From Alcanivorax profundi (GTDB taxonomy: Bacteria; Pseudomonadota; Gammaproteobacteria; Pseudomonadales; Alcanivoracaceae): a DNA stretch of 64,000 nucleotides. The stretch spans positions 682,001 to 746,000 of the forward strand of contig NZ_QYYA01000001.1 in assembly GCF_003597125.1 (NCBI RefSeq). Direction: 5' to 3'. The translations under genes and the position numbers were made by a program. The notes under the pieces were generated by a model. That model did no database searches. It saw nothing but the letters and a program-made list of their open reading frames with translations, and was not told the origin of the DNA. Below are positions 16,792-24,952 of this stretch, one piece after another (the stretch's first letter is position 1; every line of letters starts with the position of its first letter).

Positions 16792-18704
16792 GATGAAGTC
16801 CTCTGATTCTTGTCGCCAGAGACAGATGTATCCTGGATGCGAGCAATGGACAGATGCGCTTCGGCTAATTGGTCAGCCAGCTTTTTCTGGTTGGATTGCA
16901 GTAACTTCAGGGCATCGTTCTGCATGCTTTTTTCCAGTGCCTCGAGCGTTTTTATCGTTTCTACACGGATCCGTTCGATCCGTTGGTTTTGTGACGCCAG
17001 GCGTGCGCCCAGATCGTCACGGGTACGCAGGGTGGCATCCCGTATTTGCTGTTTGACGGCAGCGACGCGCTCTGCAAGTACCTGATTCTGGTCTTGGAGT
17101 GTGGCAGCATCTTGAATCTGTTTTTCCCTTTGTTCTACCGACTGGTGGGCAATATCCCACAATAAAAGGCCTCGTACCCGGCGCAGACGCAGGGCATTTT
17201 GGTGGCTGGAGCCGGAAATGGTCCCGAATTGACGGGCCAGCCCATCAACTTTGCTCCACATGATCGCCTGTTCAGGGGTGGCAACATGCTGTGGCTCACT
17301 CATGTCGACATAGTTGGGAATGTCGCTGGCCAGTTGGTCTGTCGCTACGGAAAGTCGTTCCTGCCGGCGAATCTGTTCAGAAACAGACTGGCGGACGTGA
17401 GGCAGGTATTTGTTGAGGCTGCTCTGCTGAATCGCGTAGCTTTCCTGCATGGCGGGAAGCGACCGTTGCCAGTGCTCGACCATGTTCTTGATCTGGTGGA
17501 TTTGCCGATAATGTTCAAAGCGTTGAGAGAACGCGTTGCTGGAGAACAGTTTGTATAGATACGACAACTCTCCACCAGCAGCCATGTCGTCGCTATTGGC
17601 CGGCAGAAAGCCCATTTCGTTGACATCTTCAGGCAACAAATTTTCGGCCCAGCCACTTTCCTGAATGCGATTGATGGCTCGCTGGATGTCTTTCATGGAT
17701 TCACGATACTGGCTGGCCGCGTACTGATAGCCCGCCAGCGCCTGAGGCATGCCGCCAAGTTCTTCATACGCTCTTGGGGCAAGCATCAGGGCCTCTTGCA
17801 CGGAGGGGTGGTTGCTGTTTCTTCGCACCGCCTCTAGCCACAGCGGGAGCGCCTTTTTTATGTCACCAGCTCGGTAATTCGCCAATCCCAGCGCAAGCAA
17901 GGCATCTTCAGAGAAGGGGCCATCACTGCGAACCTTGCGCAGATCGCTGCGGGCACTCTCCAGATTGCCGTTGCGGATCTCTGTCAATCCCGCTGCCAGT
18001 GCTGCCCGATCACGCAAGGCCAGCGCCTGATCCGAATTACCGCCAGCATTGAGGAGTGATTTGAGTAGCTTCAATCCGTCGTCACCATGACCGGCACGAA
18101 TCATCGCGACGCCCATGTTATAAGTGGCGTAGCGGCCCTCATCCGTATCGACGGGGACGGTGTTCAGGTAGTCCATGGCGCCAATGAAATCCTGTTCAGC
18201 CATCAGGATGTTGGCGAGCATGAGTCGGCGGCGGGCTTCGTCAGCAGCTTCCAGTCCCTTGATGTTGTCCCCATCAAGGATCATGGCAGCTTCATCAAGA
18301 TTGCCTTCGCGGTAGTGGAGTGCCGCCTTGTGAAGCCAGGTCTGAGCGCGGGTCCGGCTGAGAATGTCTTTCTTGAGCAAACGGTTGAAAATGATTTCGG
18401 CGTTGCCCGGCAGGCCGTACGTCACGTACAGATCGCCCAGTAGCAATTCTGCGTAATCGGTGTCTTCGTTGAACAGTTCCTGGTGCTGATTGACCAACAA
18501 CTTGTTGATGGCGTCAAAGTTGGCATGCCGATAGAAATCAAACATGACTTCACCGAAAGCCAGGTAGCGATGCTCTTCTACGCCAAGCGGAATGGGACCC
18601 ATGTCGATGTCGTCAAAGAATTCGACCTTGGCAGCGTGGGAAGACGAGGCGCCGGCAGCAACGCAAACAGCCAGCAAGCAGGGACGCAAAAATCGAGGGA
18701 TCAT
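16788..18704 (-). CDS. Exported TPR/coiled-coil protein
   Basis: A protein of 638 residues with a signal peptide (LLAVCVAAGASSSHAA) and no lipobox. TPR-like repeats fill about residues 40-320 (ALLALGLANYRAGDIKKALP). A helical C-terminal half is rich in Gln, Arg and Glu and ends in a probable coiled coil (about 520-630, AERVAAVKQQIRDATLRTRD). ATG 18704 is chosen over an upstream in-frame start because it makes an ATGA overlap with the preceding gene and begins a good signal peptide. It probably works as a periplasmic link between the other TPR proteins and the motor. Confidence 0.82.
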   Translation of the reverse strand: MIPRFLRPCLLAVCVAAGASSSHAAKVEFFDDIDMGPIPLGVEEHRYLAFGEVMFDFYRHANFDAINKLLVNQHQELFNEDTDYAELLLGDLYVTYGLPGNAEIIFNRLLKKDILSRTRAQTWLHKAALHYREGNLDEAAMILDGDNIKGLEAADEARRRLMLANILMAEQDFIGAMDYLNTVPVDTDEGRYATYNMGVAMIRAGHGDDGLKLLKSLLNAGGNSDQALALRDRAALAAGLTEIRNGNLESARSDLRKVRSDGPFSEDALLALGLANYRAGDIKKALPLWLEAVRRNSNHPSVQEALMLAPRAYEELGGMPQALAGYQYAASQYRESMKDIQRAINRIQESGWAENLLPEDVNEMGFLPANSDDMAAGGELSYLYKLFSSNAFSQRFEHYRQIHQIKNMVEHWQRSLPAMQESYAIQQSSLNKYLPHVRQSVSEQIRRQERLSVATDQLASDIPNYVDMSEPQHVATPEQAIMWSKVDGLARQFGTISGSSHQNALRLRRVRGLLLWDIAHQSVEQREKQIQDAATLQDQNQVLAERVAAVKQQIRDATLRTRDDLGARLASQNQRIERIRVETIKTLEALEKSMQNDALKLLQSNQKKLADQLAEAHLSIARIQDTSVSGDKNQRTSS

Positions 18705-19219
18705 TGCTGATTCCACTCACGGAATTCAAATTTGTGTTGCTGCTTGTTGAGGTCGTCCACCACCTGCATTTCGACCATCTTGCGACCGGCGCCCTTGGTG
18801 AAGGTATAGCTGGTGGTTTTCTGGTAGTCCTTGCCGAGTGGGTCGTAGCCGGTGATGGTGGCTTCCAGTACATGACGACCACTGGCCAGATTGCCGGTGT
18901 AGAGGCGCTGGATGCCGCCTTTAGTCAGGGCCTCAAATTCCTGATCCGTGTAAAAGTGGTAACCCACATGGTCACCATCAATGGTGAGATTGATATCGAC
19001 CAGTCGGATAGGGGTGCCCACATCCACCGAAACAAAAATATTGGTTTGCGGAGACGCGTAAACCAGCTCCCTTTCCAGTAGTGTCAGGTCCCGATTGAGG
19101 TCCAGCGCTTCATTTTTGAGCTGGCGGATTTGCTCGGAAAGACCCTCGTCATTATTGGCCACGGCAAAGGAAGACAGACCCAGAACCAGGGCGCCGCAAA
19201 AAGGCAGGAATGCTTTCAT
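18701..19219 (-). CDS. Exported protein, first gene of the ExbB/TPR operon
   Basis: A protein of 172 residues with a signal peptide cleaved near FAVANN. A short coiled-coil-like stretch (about 30-50, EQIRQLKNEALDLNRDL) precedes a beta-rich domain (about 60-150, VDINLTIDGDHVGYHF and then GRHVLEATITGYDP) that looks like a small surface or PEGA-type fold. I do not recognise a named family. It is the first gene of the unit, with a 4-bp overlap to the TPR gene after it. No clear Shine-Dalgarno was seen. A TTGACA occurs on the minus strand at 19361-19366, but its -10 is poorly spaced, so the promoter stays uncertain. Confidence 0.72.
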   Translation of the reverse strand: MKAFLPFCGALVLGLSSFAVANNDEGLSEQIRQLKNEALDLNRDLTLLERELVYASPQTNIFVSVDVGTPIRLVDINLTIDGDHVGYHFYTDQEFEALTKGGIQRLYTGNLASGRHVLEATITGYDPLGKDYQKTTSYTFTKGAGRKMVEMQVVDDLNKQQHKFEFREWNQQ

Positions 19220-19770
19220 GGGATAGCTATCGCTTCATTTGTTGTTATTAGCCGGGATTTCTTCGGCAGCTATACCGATAGTTGTAATCAGAAGAATGGC
19301 TTAAATCAAGGACGAACGTCGGTCATTATTGGCCTTCAAGCAATATTTGCTGGCTTCTATTGTCAAGCTGGAGGGGCTCGGGGATGCGAAAACCTGACTA
19401 AATGTGGCGATATTGGTTCTAAATGAGCTTAAAATTCGATATCCAGGGTGAATTGCTGGGTATCGTCCTGGTGCCTCTGGCTGCGCCGAGAATGGTTAAT
19501 CAGGCTGGAGCTGGCACTGAAACAGGGGTTCTCGGCATCACAGGAGCCGGGTTGCGAAAAGTGCGCAGCCGGCGCTGTTTGCCACGGACTGTTATCATGC
19601 TGCGGCGCAGCGGCGCTACGATGTTACCTGGTTGCCATTATCTCTTCGTGAGTTTCGTCGTTCACTGCGAGAGGGGCAAAGGCCTGTCCAGGTGTCCTTG
19701 CCAAGTTCAAACTGTTTCGCGACCGTCATGCCAATGCACTTTTGAGAGGGACGGACGCTTTGGGGAAACA
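19220..19770. other. 551-bp gap between the ExbB/TPR operon and pdxB
   Basis: This is the divergent control region for the minus-strand operon and pdxB. The reading frame of pdxB stays open upstream to an ATG at 19423, but the extra 116 residues do not look like protein of this family. Other frames contain only short, unconvincing ORFs. No terminator, tRNA or repeat was identified. Confidence 0.6.
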
Positions 19771-20877
19771 ATGAAGATCATTGCAGATGCCAATATGCCC
19801 GGGCTTGAGCCCTTTGAGGCGCTTGGGCGTGTCGAACAACACGAGGGGAGGCGGCTGCGGCGAGAGCAACTGGTGGATGCGGATGTCTTGCTGGTTCGAT
19901 CTGTTACTCGTGTTGATCAGGCCCTGTTATCTGATACCCGGGTGCGTTTTGTGGGGTCAGCCACGATAGGCACAGACCATATTGATCAGGCGTGGCTGGC
20001 ATCTCAAGGCATTATGTTTGCCCATGCTCCGGGCTGTAACGCCAGGGCGGTAGCAGAGTATGTGCTCCAATCGGTGCTATTACTGTGCAAGAAACGCCAG
20101 TGCAGCCCTGTGGGTCTGAGTGCCGGGATTGTGGGAATGGGCAATGTTGGCGGGCGAGTGGTCGACTGGCTTCGCGCACTGGGTATGACGATACGGGTTT
20201 GCGACCCTCTGTTGGCAAGAAAAGGTGTGGCTGGGCTTGGTACGATCGACGAGGTGCTGGAGTGTGATGTCGTCACGTTGCATGTCCCCCTTACAGAAGC
20301 GGGTGAAGACGCGACGGTACATTTGCTGGACAGCAAACGGCTGAGGGCCATGCGCAACAACCAGATGTTGATCAACACATGTCGTGGTGCCGTTGTTGAT
20401 AATCAGGCATTGCTTGCTTTGCTTGAGCAGGGCAAAGGTCCCATGACGATTCTGGATGTCTGGGAAAGTGAGCCTGTTGTGCCCGAGGCACTGTATCGAC
20501 AAGTGCAGTACGGATCACCGCATATCGCGGGTTACAGCGTGGAAGGTAAGCTCAAGGGCACTGAGATGCTTCATGGGGCCCTTTGTGACTGGTTGCAAGT
20601 AGCACCTGCGGCGCGAGCCAACGTGCTGTCAAAGCCTTTTATGGACCTGCCAGTGAGCAGCGAGGACGACTTACTATCTCTGCTTCAGGCTGCCTACGAC
20701 CTGCGCGAAGATCACCGGCGCCTGGGGGATAGCCTTGAACAGGCGGATCCCGCGGCAGCCTTCGATCGTTTACGCAAAGACTATCCGTTGCGGCACGAAT
20801 TGCATCACTGGCAGCCTCGCGGCGCGGTAGATCCGCAATGGCAGCCTATCTTGTCCCGCTTGTTTGTAACCGCTTGA
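19771..20877 (+). CDS. pdxB: 4-phosphoerythronate dehydrogenase (pyridoxal phosphate synthesis)
   Basis: A protein of 368 residues, close to the usual 370-380. It oxidises 4-phospho-D-erythronate in the early part of the vitamin B6 pathway. The 2-hydroxyacid dehydrogenase fold is clear: the N-terminus [11 protein letters not shown], the NAD-binding motif [16 protein letters not shown] near residue 115, the substrate block [15 protein letters not shown] near 200, and the catalytic His block [12 protein letters not shown] near 248. The C-terminal PdxB domain is present. ATG 19771 is the natural start; an upstream ATG at 19423 would add over 100 unrelated residues. The 3' end overlaps a small convergent gene by 32 bp. 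Confidence 0.92.
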   Translation: MKIIADANMPGLEPFEALGRVEQHEGRRLRREQLVDADVLLVRSVTRVDQALLSDTRVRFVGSATIGTDHIDQAWLASQGIMFAHAPGCNARAVAEYVLQSVLLLCKKRQCSPVGLSAGIVGMGNVGGRVVDWLRALGMTIRVCDPLLARKGVAGLGTIDEVLECDVVTLHVPLTEAGEDATVHLLDSKRLRAMRNNQMLINTCRGAVVDNQALLALLEQGKGPMTILDVWESEPVVPEALYRQVQYGSPHIAGYSVEGKLKGTEMLHGALCDWLQVAPAARANVLSKPFMDLPVSSEDDLLSLLQAAYDLREDHRRLGDSLEQADPAAAFDRLRKDYPLRHELHHWQPRGAVDPQWQPILSRLFVTA

Positions 20878-21028
20878 GGTTATCATCGGCAGGGTAATGG
20901 CCGAGGTGCTCCAGGCGTTTGCAAGCCTGCTGGATCATGGCCTCGGTGATGGGCACTTCACAGTCGTTATCATCAATGATTGCGGCGCCATTAAAGGTGC
21001 TTTCAGGGTGTGGCTGTTGCAAGTTCAT
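20846..21028 (-). CDS. Small PA1571-family protein
   Basis: A protein of 60 residues. The core [20 protein letters not shown] followed by IQQACK matches the small conserved protein known in Pseudomonas as PA1571. AGGGGAT precedes the ATG at 21028. The longer frame reaching 21421 covers the start of the opposite gene and is not credible. In Pseudomonas the same protein sits beside an ATP-NAD kinase-like gene (PA1572), as it does here, which supports both calls. The function is unknown. Its last 32 bp overlap the end of pdxB on the other strand. Confidence 0.78.
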   Translation of the reverse strand: MNLQQPHPESTFNGAAIIDDNDCEVPITEAMIQQACKRLEHLGHYPADDNLKRLQTSGTR

Positions 21029-21118
21029 GGCGAATCCCCTGGTGCGTAATCTCTTAAAATGTATACGTGGCAGCCTGCTGCCGGCAACGTCATTTTTGTA
21101 TCGGGATATGATCCTTTT

Positions 21119-22258
21119 ATGAAAGCTGAGCATGGTCTTTGTCTGGGAGTACTGGTGAACCCTTATGCCGGACTGGGTGGCAGTGTGGCGCTGAAAGGGA
21201 GTGATGGCATAGCGACCAGAGAGGAAGCGCTGCGTCGCGGTGCCATTGCCCAGGCGCCAGCGCGCATGGCGCGGGCGTTGAGCGCCTTGAAAGAGGTAGG
21301 CGAACTTCGCGTCCTGACCTGGGCCGGGGATATGGGGGAAAGCAGTTGTCAGATAGCGGGTGTTGCCTGTGAGGTGGTGGGCCAATCGATCATGCCCAGT
21401 TCCCCCGAGGATACCTGTCATGCGGCAACGGCCCTTGAGAAGGCAGGCGCAGAACTGATCCTGTTCGCAGGCGGTGACGGCACAGCAAGGGATCTTGTGG
21501 ATGCCCTGGGTACGCGACTACCGGTGCTGGGTGTGCCAGCAGGGTGCAAGATGCATTCGGCGGTCTACGCTATCAATCCTGAAGCCGCCGGCGCGCTGTT
21601 GGCGAAACTGGCTGCCGGGGAGCTGGTGGCGTTGCAGCCCGCAGAAGTGCGGGATATTGATGAAGTCGCTTTCCGGGACGGGGTCGTACGTGCCCGTCAC
21701 TATGGGGAATTACAGGTGCCGGCGGAAGCGCGTTATCTGCAGCAGGTCAAATGTGGAGGGCGTGAGGTCGAGGACCTGGTGGTCACTGAGGCTGCCGCGT
21801 GGGTGGCTGATTCACTCGAGGCTGATACCTGGTATCTGATGGGGTCCGGGTCCACAGTGGCGGTCGTTATGGAGCAGTTGGGGCTGGAGAACACGCTGCT
21901 GGGTGTGGATGTCGTTTACAATCATGAAGTCGTCAGGTCGGATGCAAGTGCCAGTGAGTTGCTCGCACTCATTGGTGATCAGCCAGCCAAAGCGGTCATT
22001 ACCGTCATTGGGGGGCAGGGGCACTTGTTTGGGCGAGGAAACCAGCAGTTCAGCCCGGCGCTGATTCGCCGTCTTGGCAAGGACAATATCCAGATTCTGG
22101 CCACACGTACAAAATTACAAACCCTGGAAGGGCGCCCGCTTGTGGTGGATACCGGCGATCCGTTACTGGATCGGGCATTGTGCGGGTTGTGGCCTGTTAC
22201 CACGGGTTATGAAGATCAGATCTTGTATCGGGTAGCGGCGGATGGGGGCAGTGAATAG
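21119..22258 (+). CDS. ATP-NAD kinase-like protein (PA1572 type)
   Basis: A protein of 379 residues. The N-terminus LGVLVNPYAGLGGSVALKGS and the block LILFAGGDGTARDLVDAL (near residue 117) are the hallmarks of the NAD kinase/diacylglycerol kinase fold, with the GGDGT nucleotide motif. GVPAGCKMHSAVYAINP follows. It likely phosphorylates NAD or a related small molecule, but it is longer than NadK and belongs to the separate PA1572-like group, so the substrate is open. ATG 21119 begins the conserved region; the earlier in-frame ATG at 21059 is less likely. It is divergent from the PA1571-like gene, with 90 bp between them. Confidence 0.75.
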   Translation: MKAEHGLCLGVLVNPYAGLGGSVALKGSDGIATREEALRRGAIAQAPARMARALSALKEVGELRVLTWAGDMGESSCQIAGVACEVVGQSIMPSSPEDTCHAATALEKAGAELILFAGGDGTARDLVDALGTRLPVLGVPAGCKMHSAVYAINPEAAGALLAKLAAGELVALQPAEVRDIDEVAFRDGVVRARHYGELQVPAEARYLQQVKCGGREVEDLVVTEAAAWVADSLEADTWYLMGSGSTVAVVMEQLGLENTLLGVDVVYNHEVVRSDASASELLALIGDQPAKAVITVIGGQGHLFGRGNQQFSPALIRRLGKDNIQILATRTKLQTLEGRPLVVDTGDPLLDRALCGLWPVTTGYEDQILYRVAADGGSE

Positions 22259-22389
22259 TGAACAGTGGCACGGTCTTGAATTGGACTGTGTTTAAACGAA
22301 AGAGGCCGCATCCAGACTATGGGCGCGGCCTCATTGTTTGAGTGAACAGCACGCCTGGGTTGCGTCGCTGTTAACTATTCATTGTTCAC
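22251..22389. repeat. Inverted arms of GTGAAYA heptamers flanking a terminator
   Basis: Units GTGAATA and GTGAACA run from 22251 to 22264, overlapping the kinase-like gene's stop codon. The opposite arm, 22369-22389, reads on the minus strand as GTGAACA, ATGAATA and GTTAACA and includes the htpX stop codon. One more GTGAACA lies at 22342-22348. A terminator hairpin sits in the middle. The build matches the elements at 293-432 and 41085-41167. Confidence 0.65.
22302..22340. terminator. Bidirectional terminator between the kinase-like gene and htpX
   Basis: GAGGCCGC (22302-22309) pairs with GCGGCCTC (22325-22332) around a 15-nt loop. ATTGTTTG follows on the plus strand, and TTTCGTTT on the minus strand. 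Confidence 0.7.
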
Positions 22390-23276
22390 AGCTTCTGCAG
22401 CGCGCGAATCCGGTCGTCCAGCGGTGGGTGGGACGAAAACATGGCCTTCAGGCCCTGCTTGAATCCGGAATTGATGCCGAAGGCCACCAGGGTGTCGGGC
22501 ATCTGGTTTGGCACCTCGGATTCGGCTTTCAGTCGCTGAAGCGCAGCGATCATGCTGTTTCGGTCCGCCAGTTCAGCACCCGCCTCATCGGCGCGGTACT
22601 CTCGGAAACGGGAGAACCACATGACAATGGCGCTGGCAGCAATACCAAAGATAATTTCCGCGATGAACACTACGATGTAGTAACCGAAGCCCAGCCCGCC
22701 GGAGCCATCATCGCGGCGAAGGAAGCTGTCCACGACCGACCCGACCACACGGGCGGCAAAGATCACGAAGGTGTTGACCACCCCCTGGATCAGACTCAGG
22801 GTAACCATGTCGCCGTTGGCCACGTGCCCAATCTCGTGCGCCAGTACGGCACGGACTTCTTCGGGGCGGAAACGGTGCATCAGCCCCTGGGATACCGCCA
22901 CCAGGGCGTCATTGCGGTTCCAGCCGGTGGCAAAGGCATTGGATTGCTGGGCAGGGAAGATGCCAACCTCCGGCATTTTGATTCCGGCCTTGTCAGACAG
23001 CTCCTTCACGGTATCCAGTAACCAGCGCTCTGCCTGGTTGTCGGGCTGCTCGATGATCTTGACCCGTGCAGACCATTTGGCCATGGGCTTGGAGATAAAC
23101 AGCGAAATCAGGGAGCCGGCGAAACCGAACACGGCACTGAAAATCAGCAAACTGCCCAGGTCCAGCCCACCGCCGCTCTGCGCGAAATACGTGTTCACCC
23201 CGAGCAGGCTCAGGGTAATGCTGGCGACTACGATCACCGCCAGGTTGGTCAGCAGATAAAGCGCAATGCGCATCAT
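22386..23276 (-). CDS. htpX: Membrane zinc metalloprotease HtpX
   Basis: An inner-membrane M48 protease of 296 residues that cuts damaged membrane proteins and is usually heat- or stress-induced. The N-terminus [17 protein letters not shown] matches HtpX. Two N-terminal helices are followed by the zinc motif [14 protein letters not shown] near residue 140 (HExxH) and two more helices. The third ligand Glu lies in the later [12 protein letters not shown] block. Length and motifs agree with the E. coli enzyme. Its stop codon falls inside a heptamer repeat arm. Confidence 0.96.
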   Translation of the reverse strand: MMRIALYLLTNLAVIVVASITLSLLGVNTYFAQSGGGLDLGSLLIFSAVFGFAGSLISLFISKPMAKWSARVKIIEQPDNQAERWLLDTVKELSDKAGIKMPEVGIFPAQQSNAFATGWNRNDALVAVSQGLMHRFRPEEVRAVLAHEIGHVANGDMVTLSLIQGVVNTFVIFAARVVGSVVDSFLRRDDGSGGLGFGYYIVVFIAEIIFGIAASAIVMWFSRFREYRADEAGAELADRNSMIAALQRLKAESEVPNQMPDTLVAFGINSGFKQGLKAMFSSHPPLDDRIRALQKL

Positions 23277-23388
23277 CGTCGTGGTTCTCCGTCAATGTAG
23301 GGGTAAAACTCTCAATGGGGGCGGGGCGTCCTGATACAAGGTATGCGATACTTCGCACCCCCTGTTTATGTGACTGAAATGACCCCCA

Positions 23389-24321
23389 ATGCCTGTCTCT
23401 CTCTCTGACCTGCTTGTTTCATATCTGGTTCCATCGTCCCAGCCGAAAATCCGTTATTTCCATGGCCGTGGGAAAACCGTACCAGAACTGGAATGGCTGA
23501 CGGTGGATTGCTTTGCCCCGGTGCTGGTGGCTACCGTGTTTCGGGAGCAGGACGAGACGGTTCTTGGCGAACTGCGAGATATGCTGCGAACGGTGATGGT
23601 CTCTCTGGCGTGCACATCCGTTGTGATACAGCACCGCTACGATGGCAAGGCCGACAACGAGCTCGTCTGTGGTGAATTGCCCGAGCTGCCAGTGGCAGAA
23701 GAAGATGGCCTGCGCTACAAGCTGGATTTTCAGCGTGGACAGAATCTGGGTTTTTTTGCCGACATGGCCGAAGGGCGTCGCTGGATTCGGGGGCGGGCAG
23801 AAGGCAAGAAAGTACTGAACCTGTTTAGCTTTACCTGCAGCTTCTCTGTGGCGGCCTTGGCGGGTGGGGCCGAGTCGGTGGTCAATATCGACCTCTCAGA
23901 TGCGGCCCTGACGCTGGGCAAGCAGAACCACGCGCTCAATGGGTTTCAGGATGCCAAAGTGCATTACCTGCCACACAACATCTTCCGTAGCTGGAAAAAG
24001 CTTCACAGCCTGGGCCGCTACGACATTATCGTGATCGACCCGCCCAGCGCCCAGAAGGGTAGCTTCATGGTGGAGAAGGACTATCCGAAAGTCCTTCGTA
24101 AGCTGCACAAATTGCTGGCCCGGGATGCCGAGATTCTGGCGTGTGTGAATGCGCCCTGGCTCGATTATGCCTGGTTGGAGAACTGCGTTGCAGAGAATCT
24201 GCCTGGCGCTGAGCGCATTGCACGGCTACCCGGCACGGCAGGATTCGACGAAGCCGAAGAGCCGGCACTGAAAACCTTGCATTATCGCTATCGTCGGCCG
24301 GTGGAGCTGGATCAAGCCTGA
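23389..24321 (+). CDS. SAM-dependent rRNA methyltransferase, RlmI/RlmK type
   Basis: A protein of 310 residues. The SAM-binding motif VLNLFSFTCSFSVAALAGGA is near residue 141, and the catalytic-loop block IIVIDPPSAQKGSF near 211. This set belongs to the PF10672 group of RNA m5C or m2G methyltransferases. The N-terminal part is shorter than in RlmI, and no PUA domain is apparent. The product likely modifies 23S rRNA, but the target base is not determinable. It is divergent from htpX, with about 110 bp of shared control region. Confidence 0.75.
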   Translation: MPVSLSDLLVSYLVPSSQPKIRYFHGRGKTVPELEWLTVDCFAPVLVATVFREQDETVLGELRDMLRTVMVSLACTSVVIQHRYDGKADNELVCGELPELPVAEEDGLRYKLDFQRGQNLGFFADMAEGRRWIRGRAEGKKVLNLFSFTCSFSVAALAGGAESVVNIDLSDAALTLGKQNHALNGFQDAKVHYLPHNIFRSWKKLHSLGRYDIIVIDPPSAQKGSFMVEKDYPKVLRKLHKLLARDAEILACVNAPWLDYAWLENCVAENLPGAERIARLPGTAGFDEAEEPALKTLHYRYRRPVELDQA

Positions 24322-24400
24322 TCTGCGTTGGGCGAAGGTCAAGCACGGTAAAATACCCAGTTTCGAAGCAAGCTGGCTATAGCAATCTTCGCGATTCGTG

Positions 24401-24907
24401 CTAAAGCAGGGAGGGTGCGTCGGCCGGTAAGTTGGGTATCAGATCACTGAATTCTTCTGCCTGTACCGGGCTTGGTTGTCTTGACAGCAGGTAACGAACG
24501 ACCGCAGTGGTGCGCACTGAATCCTGGCTGCGTATTGCCCGCAGGAATTGTTCGGCCAGGGTGGCGCGCTCATGCTGCACGGTGGCAGGCAGTTGCGGGT
24601 CGGTAGAGTCAAAACGCAGCTCACTCAGCGCGGTGAGCAGCACAAAAGCCTTGTTGGTCAACACCGCCTGCTCAAGCCCCTCTTCAAAGATGGTGGCTTG
24701 ATAGCGCAGGTAACCTTCCTCCGCCAGCCACAGCATCGCCCCAAGGCAGGCCATATGCCGGGCGCTGTGCAGGCCCACATCATCGACTTCCGTCGGGCCG
24801 ATGACATCTTCCACATACAGCGCGCCGGGGCGAGGGAAGGTCATGTAGGCCTGCATCAGTATGCGGGCCACATCATGGCTGAAGTCGTCGATGTGCAGAT
24901 GAGACAT
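24401..24907 (-). CDS. Conserved hypothetical protein downstream of alaA
   Basis: A protein of 168 residues with no signal peptide or membrane segment. It is largely helical, with conserved-looking parts RPGALYVEDVIGP and HMACLGAMLWLAEEGYLRY. I believe a similar protein lies between htpX and the aminotransferase gene in Pseudomonas, but its role is unknown. It follows alaA on the same strand after a 45-bp gap filled with heptamer repeats. The LAEEGYL segment could be part of a winged-helix-like fold, but this is only an impression. Confidence 0.7.
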   Translation of the reverse strand: MSHLHIDDFSHDVARILMQAYMTFPRPGALYVEDVIGPTEVDDVGLHSARHMACLGAMLWLAEEGYLRYQATIFEEGLEQAVLTNKAFVLLTALSELRFDSTDPQLPATVQHERATLAEQFLRAIRSQDSVRTTAVVRYLLSRQPSPVQAEEFSDLIPNLPADAPSLL

Positions 24908-24914
24908 AAAGGCA

Positions 24915-24942
24915 GCTAACAGTTAACAGTGAATAGTTAACA
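24915..24942. repeat. Four direct 7-bp units upstream of the hypothetical gene
   Basis: The 45-bp gap 24908-24952 contains GCTAACA, GTTAACA, GTGAATA and GTTAACA in an unbroken row at period 7. They match the arms at 22251-22389. Because GTTAAC is self-complementary, the run can also fold on itself. Confidence 0.6.
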
Positions 24943-24952
24943 GCGATAAACG

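Noticed and set aside
19423-19770. N-terminal extension of pdxB
   Set aside because: The 116 extra residues do not match the family, which begins at [11 protein letters not shown].
21029-21421. N-terminal extension of the PA1571-like gene
   Set aside because: It runs antisense into the kinase-like gene and lacks conserved sequence; the ATG at 21028 has a good ribosome site.
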